Shown here in pieces: positions 21,681 through 32,567 of a stretch of 64,000 bases of DNA. The notes under the pieces were generated by a model, which worked only from the letters and a program-made list of their open reading frames with translations, did not search any database and had not been told where the DNA came from. The DNA comes from Echria macrotheca. Lineage: Eukaryota > Ascomycota > Sordariomycetes > Sordariales > Schizotheciaceae. The stretch is from NCBI GenBank assembly GCA_030411725.1, contig MU839850.1, positions 62,001 to 126,000 on the forward strand, given 5' to 3'. Made by a program: the position numbers and the translations under genes. The stretch's first letter is position 1. The number at the start of each line of letters is the position of its first letter.

Positions 21681-24600
21681 CAAGTTGGCTTTCCTTCTCT
21701 TCGGGGATCAGTCGCTTGACACCCACGGATTCCTCGCCGAGTTCTACCGGCAAGAGAAGCAAGGCATCCTCGCAAAGGCCTTCTTGGACCAGGCAGGGCA
21801 CGAGTTGCGGAAAGAGGTGGACAATCTGAGTCGGGTGGAAAGGGCTAGGCTACCGGCATTCCTCACACTACAACAACTAAACGAACGGTACTTCGCCCAG
21901 AAGTTGAAGCATCCTGGAATCGACGGCGCCCTTCTTTGCATTTCCCAACTCGCTCACTACATAGAGTAAGTACAGCGGTGCCAGGAAGACCGCAAGCAGC
22001 TGTCTAACACACCTCGCAGCCATGCCGAGAAGAACTACGAGGACATCACCCAGCATGACCGCACCCAACTTGTCGGTCTCTGCTCGGGGCTATTCGCCGC
22101 TTCCGCCATCGCCTCTACCCCCTCGCTCTCCGCCCTCGTCCCGGTGGCCGTCCAGGTCGTCCTGATGGCATTCCGAACGGGGTCATACGTACATTCTCTG
22201 GCCGAGCGGTTAAACCCAGCAGTCGAGCAATCCGAGAGCTGGACCTACATCTTCCCGGGCCTTAAGGCCGAGGAGACCACAAAAGTGCTAGAGCAGTTCC
22301 ACAGCAGTAATGTGAGCATTTCGGGCCGATGGCAGGATGCAGGACCGGACACTAACACGAGACAGCGAACTCCCCAAGCAAGCAGGGCGTGGATCAGCGC
22401 CGCATCCGCGAGTAGCATCGCAATCTCTGGGCCACCCACAACGCTCAAGTCGCTGGTGAACAGCGGCACGCTCTCTGCGAAGCCCACCAGCATTCCGGTT
22501 TACGGCCCATACCACGCCGCCCACCTTCATGCTTCCGTCGATATCGAGAAGATTCTGCGATTTGACGATGCCGCCGTCACAGACGCCTTTTACAACACGA
22601 GGCCACGATCAGCGGTCATGTCGTGCACGACGGGCACGTGGTTCGAGGCAACGGAGACGAAGGAGCTGATCAAATCAGTTGTTTACGAGATCCTCAATGA
22701 GACCTTGATGTTCAACAAGGTCCTCGACGGGTGCTTGGCGCGGGCGCGCAACACCGACGCAAAGAGCTGCCTCATTCTGCCGCTCGGCCCCACACAGAAC
22801 GCCGCCACGCTGGCGAATCTCCTCAAGTCTCAGACCGACCTCGATGTCATTCTCCGGAAGCCGCCTGCGGTGTCCCCCGAGGCCACCGCTTCGACGATCG
22901 GAAACCACGGGTCGAAGAGGCGAGAGAAGCTCGCCATCGTCGGTATGGCCGGTCGCTTCCCCGACGCTGCCAGTGCCGAGAAGCTCTGGGAGCTGCTGGA
23001 GAAGGGGCTGGACGTGCACCGCGTCGTGCCGCCGGATCGTTTCCCCGTCGAGTCCCACTATGACCCGACAGGCAAGAAGATCAACACCAGCCACACGCCT
23101 TACGGGTGCTGGATTGAGAATCCCGGTTTCTTCGACCCCCGCTTCTTCAACATGTCGCCTCGCGAGGCGTTCCAGACCGACCCCATGCAGCGGATGGCTC
23201 TCACGACGGCCTACGAGGCTCTCGAGATGTCGGGCTACGTCCCCAACAGGACGCCCTCGACCCGGCTGGATCGCATTGGTACCTTCTACGGCCAGACCTC
23301 AGACGATTGGCGAGAAATCAACGCCGCGCAGGAGGTCGACACGTACTTCATCACCGGTGGTGTGCGTGCTTTCGGCCCTGGTCGCATCAACTACCATTTC
23401 GGCTTCTCAGGCCCCAGCTTGAACGTTGACACAGCGTGCTCTTCCAGCGCTGCGGCGATGAACGTGGCCTGCACAGCTCTGTGGGCACGTGACTGCGACA
23501 CTGCGATTGTGGGCGGTCTGTCCTGCATGACCAACTCCGACATTTTCTCGGGTCTTAGCAGAGGGCAGTTCCTGTCGAAGAAGGGCCCTTGCGCCACCTT
23601 CGATAACGAGGCTGATGGCTACTGCCGTGGTGATGGCTGCGCTTCGGTCATCGTTAAGAGGCTCGAGGATGCCGAGCGGGACCAGGACAGAATCCTGGCT
23701 GTCATCTTGGGTACTGCCACCAACCACTCGGCAGATGCCATCTCCATCACCCACCCTCACGGCCCGACCCAGTCGCTGCTCTCGTCGGCGATTCTCGACG
23801 ATGCGGGTGTTGACCCTCTCGACGTGGACTACGTCGAGATGCACGGCACCGGCACTCAGGCTGGTGATGGTACGGAGATGAAGTCGGTCACTAGCGTGTT
23901 TGCTCCTGCGAACCGCAAGCGACCTGCTGACAGGCCGCTGTACCTCGGCGCTGTCAAGGCAAACGTCGGACACGGTGAGGCTGCTTCCGGTGTCACTGCG
24001 CTCTGCAAGGTGCTCCTCATGCTCCAGAAGAACGCGATTCCGCCGCACGTCGGAATCAAGGCGGGCTCCGTTATCAACAAGACGTTCCCCAAGGATCTGG
24101 CGGAGCGCAATGTGAACATCGCCTTCCACATGACCCCCTTCAAGAGGAAGGACGGCAAGCCCAGGCGAGTTTTCATCAACAACTTCAGCGCCGCTGGTGG
24201 CAACACTGGTCTCCTGATTGAGGATGCGCCGAAGAAGCCGACTCCCACTGCGGATCCTCGCAAGCACCACGTTGTTACCGTCACGGCAAAGTCCAAGTCG
24301 GCCATGATTCGCAACGCTGAGCGCCTTGTGCAGTGGATCGACCAGCACCCTGAGGTGCCGCTTTCCCACATCGCCTACACCACGACGGCGCGAAGGATCC
24401 AGCACTACTGGCGCATGAACGTGTCGGTTGCTGACACGGCCGAGGCCAAGAAGGCCATTGCTGACCGCCTCAAGGAGAACTTCGTCCCTGTTCTGCCCGA
24501 GCAGCCCAAGGTGGCTTTCATGTTCACCGGCCAAGGCTCCCACTACGCCTCGCTCGGCAAGGAGTTCTATGAGCACTACTCGGTGTTCCGGGAGAGCATC

Positions 24601-27600
24601 GACAACTTCAACCACCTTTCTCAGGTGCACGGCTTCCCGTCATTCCTCCCTCTGATTGACGGGAGCGAGCCTGATGTCTCCAAGCTCTCGCCGGTTGTTG
24701 TCCAGCTCGGCCTTTGCTGCTTCGAGATGGCGCTTGCCCGTCTCTGGGCTTCGTGGGGCATCCGTCCTGCGGTTGTCCTTGGCCACAGCCTGGGTGAGTA
24801 CGCCGCGCTCAACGTGGCCGGTGTGCTCTCCGCTAGCGACACGATCTACCTGGTTGGTACCCGCGCCCAGATCCTCGTCGAGAAGTGCACGGCCGGCACA
24901 CACGCTATGCTTGCCACCATGGGTTCAGTGGAGACCGTCACCGAGGCGCTCGGTGCCAAGGCCAGCGGTGTCAACGTTGCCTGCATCAACGGGCCTCGCG
25001 AGACCGTCCTCAGCGGCGAGCTCAGCCAGATGGCCGACATTGCCGAGCACCTCACTGCTGCTGGCTTCAAGTGCAAGCAGCTCCAGGTTCCGTTCGCCTT
25101 CCACTCTGCCCAGGTCGACCCCATCCTGGACGAGTTCGAGCGTCTGGCCGAGGGTGTGCAGTTCAATGCTCCCCAGGTCCCGATCATTTCGCCTCTCCTT
25201 GGCAAGCTCCTTGAGGGCGAGCCCATCAACGCGGCGTATCTCCGCAACCACGCTCGCGAGGCTGTCAACTTCCTCGGCGGTCTCGTCTCCGCCCAGGAGT
25301 CTGGTGCCATTGATGAGAAGACCGTCTGGCTCGAGGTCGGCCCCTCGCCTGTCCTCGCTGGCATGGTCAAGGCCGCATTCGGCGGTGCTACCATTGCTGT
25401 GCCCACGGTCCGCCGCGGCGAGTATGCCTACAAGACGCTCAGCGGCAGCCTGTGCACGCTCCACACTGCTGGTCTCAACATCGACTGGAACGAGTTCCAC
25501 AACGACTTCCTTGACTCGGTTCGCATGCTGGATCTCCCTGCCTACTCTTTCGACGAGAAGAACTACTGGCTGCAGTACACTGGCGACTGGTGTCTCACCA
25601 AGAACCGTGTCGCCGTTGCTCCCAAGGCCATCGAGCCTGCCAAGCCCAAGCTGTCGACGACCACTGTCCAGAAGGTCCTCAAGGAGGAGGTCAAGGATGA
25701 CGTCGTCGTTCTCGAGACCGAGTCTGATCTCGCCCACCCTCAACTGCGCGGAGTGGTGTCTGGCCATCTGGTTAACGGTGCTCCTCTGTGCCCGTCTTCT
25801 CTGTATGGCGACATGGCTATCACTGCTTGCCAATACGCCTACAAGCTGGTCGTGCCCGAGACTGAGAAGATCGGCTGCAACGTCGCCGGAGTCGAGGTTC
25901 CCAAGACCCTCATCTTCAACGACTCCGCCAAGAGCCACATCCTTTACATGAAGGTCACGGCGTACCCCAAGAAGGGCTATGCTGAGGTCTCGTGGTGGAC
26001 TGGCGAGGGAGCCAAGAAGGTCGAGCACGCCTATTCCAAGGTTCTCTATGGCAACATTGAGGACTGGCAGAACGAGTTCGACCGGACCAGCTACCTCATC
26101 AAGGGTCGCATTGACCACCTGATGGCTGCTGAGCGCCGCGGTGAGGCTTCCAAGATTGGCCGCGGTCTGGCCTACAAGCTCTTCGCTGCGCTTGTCGACT
26201 ACGACCCGCGCTACCGGGGCATGGAGGAGGTCATCCTCGACAGCAGCACCTGCGAGGCTACTGCCCGGATCAAGTTCCAGACCCGACCGGAGGATGGCAC
26301 CTACGTGTTCTCGCCTTATCACATTGACAGCGCCTGCCACATCTCGGGCTTCATCATCAACGGTACCGACGCTGTTGACTCGCGCGAGCAGGTTTTCATC
26401 TCGCACGGCTGGGGCTCGCTCCGCTTCACCGAGATCCCGGATCCTACCAAGGAGTACCGCAGCTACATCCGCATGCAGCCGGTCAAGGGCTCCAAGGTCA
26501 TGGCTGGTGATGCCTACTTCTTCGATGGCGATCGTTGCATTGGTATGACCGGAGACATCCGCTTCGCCGCCATTCCCCGCAAGGTCCTCAACATGATCCT
26601 CCCGCCACGAGGCACCGCCATCGCTTCTGCCCCGGCTCCTGTGGCTGCCAAGGCCGCCCCGGTCAAGGCTGCGCCGGCGCCCAAGAAGAAGAAGGAGACG
26701 GTCACCCCTGCCAACATTGGCAAGGTCAACCAGAAGCTGAAGAGCGTCGTCAGCGAGGTCATGGACATCCTTGCCAAGGAGGTCGGCTGCAGCCACGACG
26801 AGCTGGCTGACAACATCGCCTTTGCCGATCTCGGTGTCGACTCGCTCATGTCCCTGACCGTCAGCGGCCGGATCCGCGAGGATCTGGACCTCGACCTCGA
26901 CTCCAACGCCTTCGTCGACTACCCGAACATTGGTGCCTTCAAGAAGTACCTCGCCAAGTTCGAGACGTCGAGCCGCAAGGAGAGCGTGTCCTCGCATGAC
27001 TCGGATGACGAAGATTCGGACGGCGAGTCCCCCGAGATTGAGTCCGACTCCAACGTCACGACTCCCCCGGATGACAGCGAGACTGGCTCCGTCAAGGGCG
27101 AGGCTCCCGCACCGGCTGGCGGTAATGAGGAGCTGAGGAACATCATCCGCAACACCATCGCTGCGGAGATGGGCGTCGAGGTCGACGAGATCCTGGCCGC
27201 CCCTGATCTTGCCAACCTCGGCATGGACTCGCTCATGAGCCTGTCCATCCTCGGCACCATCCGCGAGAAGACTGGGCTCACGATTCCCTCGGACCTCTTC
27301 GTCTCCAACCCCTCGCTCAAGGATGTCGAGCGTGCCCTCGGCATCGCCGATGCGCCCAAGAAGCCTGCTCCGGCTCCCAAGGCCGCGAAGCCCGTCGCGC
27401 CCGCCGCCTCCAAGCACCCCCGCATTGGCCTCGAGGAGCCCGCGCCGCCTAAGCCCCCAAGGCCGAGCCACATCAGCGACGCCTATCCCCACCGCAAGGC
27501 CACCTCGGTGCTGCTCTCGGGCAGCCACCGCACGGCGACCAAGCACCTCTTCATGATCCCTGACGGCAGTGGTTCCGCCACGTCGTACACGGAGATTGCC

Positions 27601-28325
27601 GACGTCGGTGGTGAGTGGGCCGTCTGGGGTCTGTTCAGCCCCTTTATGAAGACGCCCGAGGAGTACAAGTGCGGCGTCTATGGCATGGCTGCCAAGTTCA
27701 TCGAAGAGATGAAGCGGCGTCAGCCTACCGGCCCGTATTCCGTCGCCGGATGGAGCGCTGGTGGTGTTATCGCCTACGAGATTGTCAACCAGCTCGTCAA
27801 GGCCGGCGACGTTGTCGAGCATCTGGTGATCATCGACGCGCCGTGCCCCGTGACGATTGAGCCCCTCCCGCAGGGCCTGCACGCGTGGTTCGCTTCGATT
27901 GGTCTCCTCGGAGATGGCGACGACAAGAAGGTGCCTTCATGGCTGCTCCCGCACTTTGCTGCGTCCGTCACGGCGCTGAGCAACTACGATGCCGAGCCGA
28001 TCCCCAAGGACAAGTGCCCGAAGGTCATGACCATCTGGTGCGAGGATGGCGTGTGCAAGGGTCCCAACGACCCTCGCCCCGAGCCGTATCCCAAGGGCCA
28101 TGCGCTCTTCCTCTTGGATAACCGATCCGACTTTGGGCCGAACCGGTGGGACGAGTATCTCGACATTGAGAAGATGACGTTCCGGCACATGCCCGGGAAC
28201 CACTTTTCGATGATGCATGATGATTTGGTATGTCTTTCTGGAGTGTCACCTGATGAACCATTTTGCTAACGATTTATCAATAGGCTAAGCAGCTTGCCAT
28301 CTTCGTCCGAGAGGCACTCTTGTAA
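21673..28325 (+). CDS. PKS1: Tetrahydroxynaphthalene synthase, non-reducing polyketide synthase (PKS1 type)
   Basis: Exons are 21673-21965, 22020-22311, 22366-28227 and 28284-28325; introns are 54, 54 and 56 bp. The 2162-aa product is close to the roughly 2,190 aa usual for melanin PKS1. Domains: SAT (about 1-350; GLCSG with C119, H245), KS (about 382-810; C553, H688, H731), MAT (about 910-1230; GHSLG with S1003), PT (about 1310-1610; H1329, D1516), ACP1 (S1688 in GVDSLMSL), ACP2 (S1817 in GMDSLMSL) and TE (GWSAGG with S1992, D2019, H2141). All catalytic residues are present. An acidic, Ser-rich linker (about 1740-1795) separates the ACPs. The enzyme should build and cyclise a polyketide from acetyl/malonyl units to 1,3,6,8-tetrahydroxynaphthalene, the first DHN-melanin intermediate. 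A naphthopyrone product, as for PksP/wA, is the main alternative. The neighbouring Cmr1-type gene supports the melanin reading. Confidence 0.96.
22312..22365 (+). other. Stop-free in-frame intron in the PKS SAT domain
   Basis: GTGAGC donor, CTAAC branch site 15 nt before the end, and CAG acceptor define a 54-nt phase-0 intron. It has no in-frame stop, so retention would add 18 residues between SAT residues C119 and H245 without breaking the frame. Splicing joins HSSN to RTPQAS, which matches the way related PKS1 proteins read through this point. Confidence 0.8.
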
Positions 28326-30357
28326 ATCTGAAGGACTTCCTCACACTTTACATATATCATCATCTCGCTAGTCATTCGGAGTTTTTGAAATTTATTAGGG
28401 GGGCAGGATCAGGAATGGGGGAGGAAGGCGACATGGGATGTTTTCATGATTTTTCTACACAAGATCACACATACTGCTTAAAGAAAGCAAAACCACACAA
28501 CTAAACTTGTAATTGTTGGAGGGATTTGTTCTGGTGGGGGATGGAAAGAAAGAGATATATACAAGCAAGAGGGGGAAACACACAGACATGGGGGACTTTG
28601 GGGCATTTTTGTTTTTCTCGTTTTTGTTTTTGGGTCTTGGAGACTTGGAGTTTTTTGTTTTTCCTCATGAGCATTTTCAGATGGGTTTGTTCCTTGTTTT
28701 GCTCTTTTTCATCTCTCTCTCTGTCTCAGAATCTCTGTCTCTCTCTTTTGATACGTGGCCGATCTAATTTGCACCTAACCTCGACCGAACTTTTTCTTTT
28801 TCATTAGTTTGATCCAGATAGACTTGCTCTCAATTACAGTTGTTAATAGCTTATTCTTTTGAGAACCTTGAAGTGTACAAAACTTGTGAACTGGGGATCA
28901 CGGGTGTTAGGCTGGGAAGGAGCACCCTCGTGGGATAGCAGGAGCAGCCAGACAAGATGGAAGGCACGCGTGGACACAGGGCACTGGTATTTAGCCAGCC
29001 ACAGGCTCACTTCTCTTATCTTCCACCCAAAAAACAAGCATCCTCAGCACCTCTTCTTCATGGTTCTCAGCCGGAAACCTATCGCCCAAGACTCGAGGCA
29101 GTTAGAGTCTGGACGGTGAGTATCCGGTGAGTTCTCGGCCGCCTCTCCCCCGCGTCATCTCTTCGCAGAATGTTTGTCAATCCTAGCTGACTGACTGGCT
29201 TGCCTGCAACTAGCGTATACCTTTTTGTCAAAGTGGAGGTCCACCAGTATGGCCTACACAAACTCGACTTACTACAGCTACAGTCTTGATGTGGATGTGT
29301 CTTGTTGTGTTATCTTGGTCGAAGTCTGTCCCAAGTTCGCAAACACTCTCACGGCTTGTTGCAAGCAGCTACTTACCCAGCTTTACCCTTTTCCCGTCTG
29401 GTCCCATTTTACTGTTTTCTCTCTACCTCCCTATCTACAGACACTAAACATGTCCGAAAGGTCTCGGGACTCACTCCAGCCCTACCACACTCAAGTTAGA
29501 AAAGCCAAACCACATGTCGCCCCCGAAACGCTCCTCCTCCACTTCCTCCTCCAAAACGGAAGCATCACATAGACTGACAGAGACCGTGGGTGTATCATCT
29601 CGGATCTCGCACACCGGACACATACATCCTTTTCATCCGCCCGCCCGCTGGCTCGCTTACTGTCACTATGACGATCCCGATCCCGAGTCTCTTCGCGAGG
29701 CGTGAGGCGAGATGTGTCAGTGTGAGTGAGATGTATCCGAGGCTTCAAAGCCCAGACCAGACCAGAGCGGGCCCCCACGCCCAGCTTCACCCATCCCATC
29801 TCGGGCCGTTTGCTTCAAGTCCCGGATCCGAAGGTTGTCAGTCAGGAACAGTTGGTATCCAATGCGAGGGGCTATGGCAGCTAGCTGTCCGGCAGCCGGT
29901 GTGCATGCATGTGGTTGTGTACCTGTACGGAAAGAACAGCTCGCGCGGGCGGCGTCAATCTGTCGAGGCGAAGCTTGCCATGATCCGATCGGTCTGTGTG
30001 GTCTCGATCATGTCAGGTACCGACACTATTGACACGACCAACCAGCCGTTCCAATGTGGTAGGCATGCCGGCATCGGTATTGCTGGATATAGCAAGGTGA
30101 AGTACCGCGTGGATTTGTGCGACCCTCCCTATTTCTCTTCTTCGTCGTTCGGTTATGGAGGAAGGAGGCTTAGGAGTGTGCGGGCGGTGAACCAACGGCA
30201 GGACCATCCGTGAGCAGGTTTATCTTACATCTTTTACAGGAGACGGGAAGGCCTTTGTTGTCCGGCGATCCGTCGGTGCATCCGACATCGCCTGGCATTA
30301 CAGACGCAGTCCCCATCTGGGAGGAGTTGCAATTTACGTTCGGTATATCTTGTTTTC

Positions 30358-30377
30358 CTACCTACCTACCTACCTGC
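30358..30377. repeat. Short (CTAC)n repeat
   Basis: Several CTAC units in a row, ending in CTGCC, lie in non-coding DNA. Confidence 0.85.
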
Positions 30378-31040
30378 CGGAGATACAACCCGTCGGTATC
30401 GAGATAGGGATCTATCTGACCAGTATCACGAATATGATCATAAAGTTTTTTTTCTTTCAAGAGGCAGACACGGAAGGGGAAAACAGCACACACACCGGGG
30501 GTGTGAGATATCGTCAACATAAGAATCTCACTGTCCATGTCCCAATGCCAAGTCCTGCCTAACTGACAGCGCGGACTTTTTTGCTCGGCTCCCCTTCAAA
30601 ACCGAGATTTTAAAACTCGCCGATACGGGGACCTGAAAAAGATGGGGAACGGGTAAGACAACAGGCCAAAAAAACGGGTAGATAGAGTGGCATCATCACC
30701 TTGGGTGGTTCAGACTTCTCACTCTCCCGTTTCTGGCCGTCCCTTATCTCACGCACCTACTATGTGGTAGGTATCCATGTTCGTACCTTGAGATTTAACC
30801 CACCCGCCCGCTTGCCCGTGGCCCGTGATGACAGACATGGCGGGCAAAACCAAAACCAAAAAAAGCGGTAGAGAGACGGATTTTCCCATATTGCCTCTTC
30901 CACACATACTCTATTTTGTTACCGCCTTACCGGAACAGGCAGGTCTATCGCTGCTTGCCGTGTGCGCCCCAACGTCCCGGGAACGGGGAGAAAACTCAAA
31001 CTCGTAATGACAAGCTCGGACTCTTTTTTTGCATTTGGGT

Positions 31041-31059
31041 ACCTTACCTAGGGTAAGGT
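31041..31059. repeat. Palindrome ACCTTACC-TAG-GGTAAGGT
   Basis: Two perfect 8-bp arms are separated by TAG. The unit belongs to the TACC/GGTA word family of this window and is preceded by a further GGGT. Confidence 0.75.
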
Positions 31060-31998
31060 GTATATTCCAAAAAGTTTTATTTTTGCGAAGAGGAGGAGGA
31101 GGAAGGCGCACGGCGCTGGGGGTTTCAGGTATAATACCCGGATCCCAAATCTTATCATGTCCCTCCCTCCTTGGGATCAATGATCCCATTTTGGCAGCCT
31201 TGCAGTTTATACACACACACTGTACAAACCCAGCCTTGGAATATTTATGAATGTTTGGGTGGATGGATGGATGTGTGTTTGAACTAGGTAGAAATAAAAC
31301 AAAAAGAAATCAGGTCAACAATGCCAACAAAAATGACACTCAGCAAAGGTTCCCAAGATTTCGGTGGGCATGAAATCTAGAAAACAGAAAAACCCAAAAA
31401 CGGACAAACAGTCACACCGACGGCTGCAGTGAGTGTTCAAAAAGAGCCGCAACCGAGTTAAAGGCACACATAAACGACCGGGCGGCTGGTAAAATACAAC
31501 TTACCTTACATGTACACACTCACAGATAAGCATTATGTACTTTACACAGCCTGGTAACTTAAAAAAGAGAGAGAGAAGAGAAAGGTTCGGGTGAATGACA
31601 CACCGAGCTGGAAACGAACCGATTGAACTGATCCGGAACCGACCCGGAACCGGAATCGGAGTCGGGCGGTTTGAGAGAGAGAAAGGGCGGCCGGGTGTGC
31701 TTACCACGACTGGATCCGGCCGGGCATGTGTGCTGCCTGTTTCTAGGCTAGGTAGGTCTAGAACAAGAAGATTTGGGTTTATGGGGCATGGGAGAAGAAG
31801 TTGAGAATGACGTGAGGCGGGCTAAGACGGGAGAGCGGGATGATGGGATGATGGGCTGATCAATATCCATATCCATACGACCTGGAAGCCTGGAGAGAGA
31901 GTTTTGGAGGAGGTTTATTTGGATACCGCTCGTGGGGGGACGGGGGATCCCCTCCCGCGACTACAGTCCCCCATCGGAAGAGTCTGTCTCAACATGTC

Positions 31999-32008
31999 TA
32001 CCTAGGTA
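31999..32008. repeat. TACCTAGGTA palindrome
   Basis: An exact copy of the 10-bp palindrome that recurs in the gaps. More TAGGTA words follow at about 32053-32180. Confidence 0.7.
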
Positions 32009-32533
32009 AGTACTCTCAACTTCCATTGAACCTGCTACTGCTGCTCAACCACATAGGTAGGTAGGTGCATCTTACCCCCTGAGGCACGAACGATGGGGTC
32101 TCAACTCCAGCAATCCCACTGCGAGAAGACTACCGGTCGAGCTAGGTAGGTACTAAAAGCAGAGCTTACCCAACTAGGTAACCAGCTCCAACCAAATCGG
32201 TATATGATCGGATGCGGCTGTGTTTCTCTTTTTTTAAGAGAGTGTGTGTTTGGGGAGGGGGGAGACGGACCGACGGGAAGAGATCGCCTCGAACACACCA
32301 TCGCTTCTCTTCTCTTTCTCTTTAAAACACACCACCATCACGCAAGAGCCGCCGAAGCGCCGCCCCATGGATATACATGATCAAGACTGGAAACGACGTG
32401 ACACAACAGGATGGAGGACGGAGGGTTTTGTCGTCCGTGATTTTTTTTCTGTCGTGTCTTTGATAATGTAACATATGTAGATCCGAGATTTATTGCGGCT
32501 GAAGGATACCTAGGTGCTTTGCCTCTTGAGTTT

Positions 32534-32567
32534 CAAAACACCGCGGTGTGCAAAACATCGTGGTGTG
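32534..32567. repeat. 17-bp tandem repeat containing a CCGCGG palindrome
   Basis: CAAAACACCGCGGTGTG (32534-32550) is followed at once by CAAAACATCGTGGTGTG (32551-32567), 15 of 17 identical. The first copy contains the perfect 12-bp palindrome ACACCGCGGTGT (32538-32549). Zinc-cluster dimers often bind everted or inverted CGG halves, so a binding site is possible. Confidence 0.75.

Noticed and set aside
24925..27882. 985-codon frame antisense to PKS1
   Set aside because: It is the shadow of the strongly biased third codon positions of the PKS. All domain evidence is on the plus strand.
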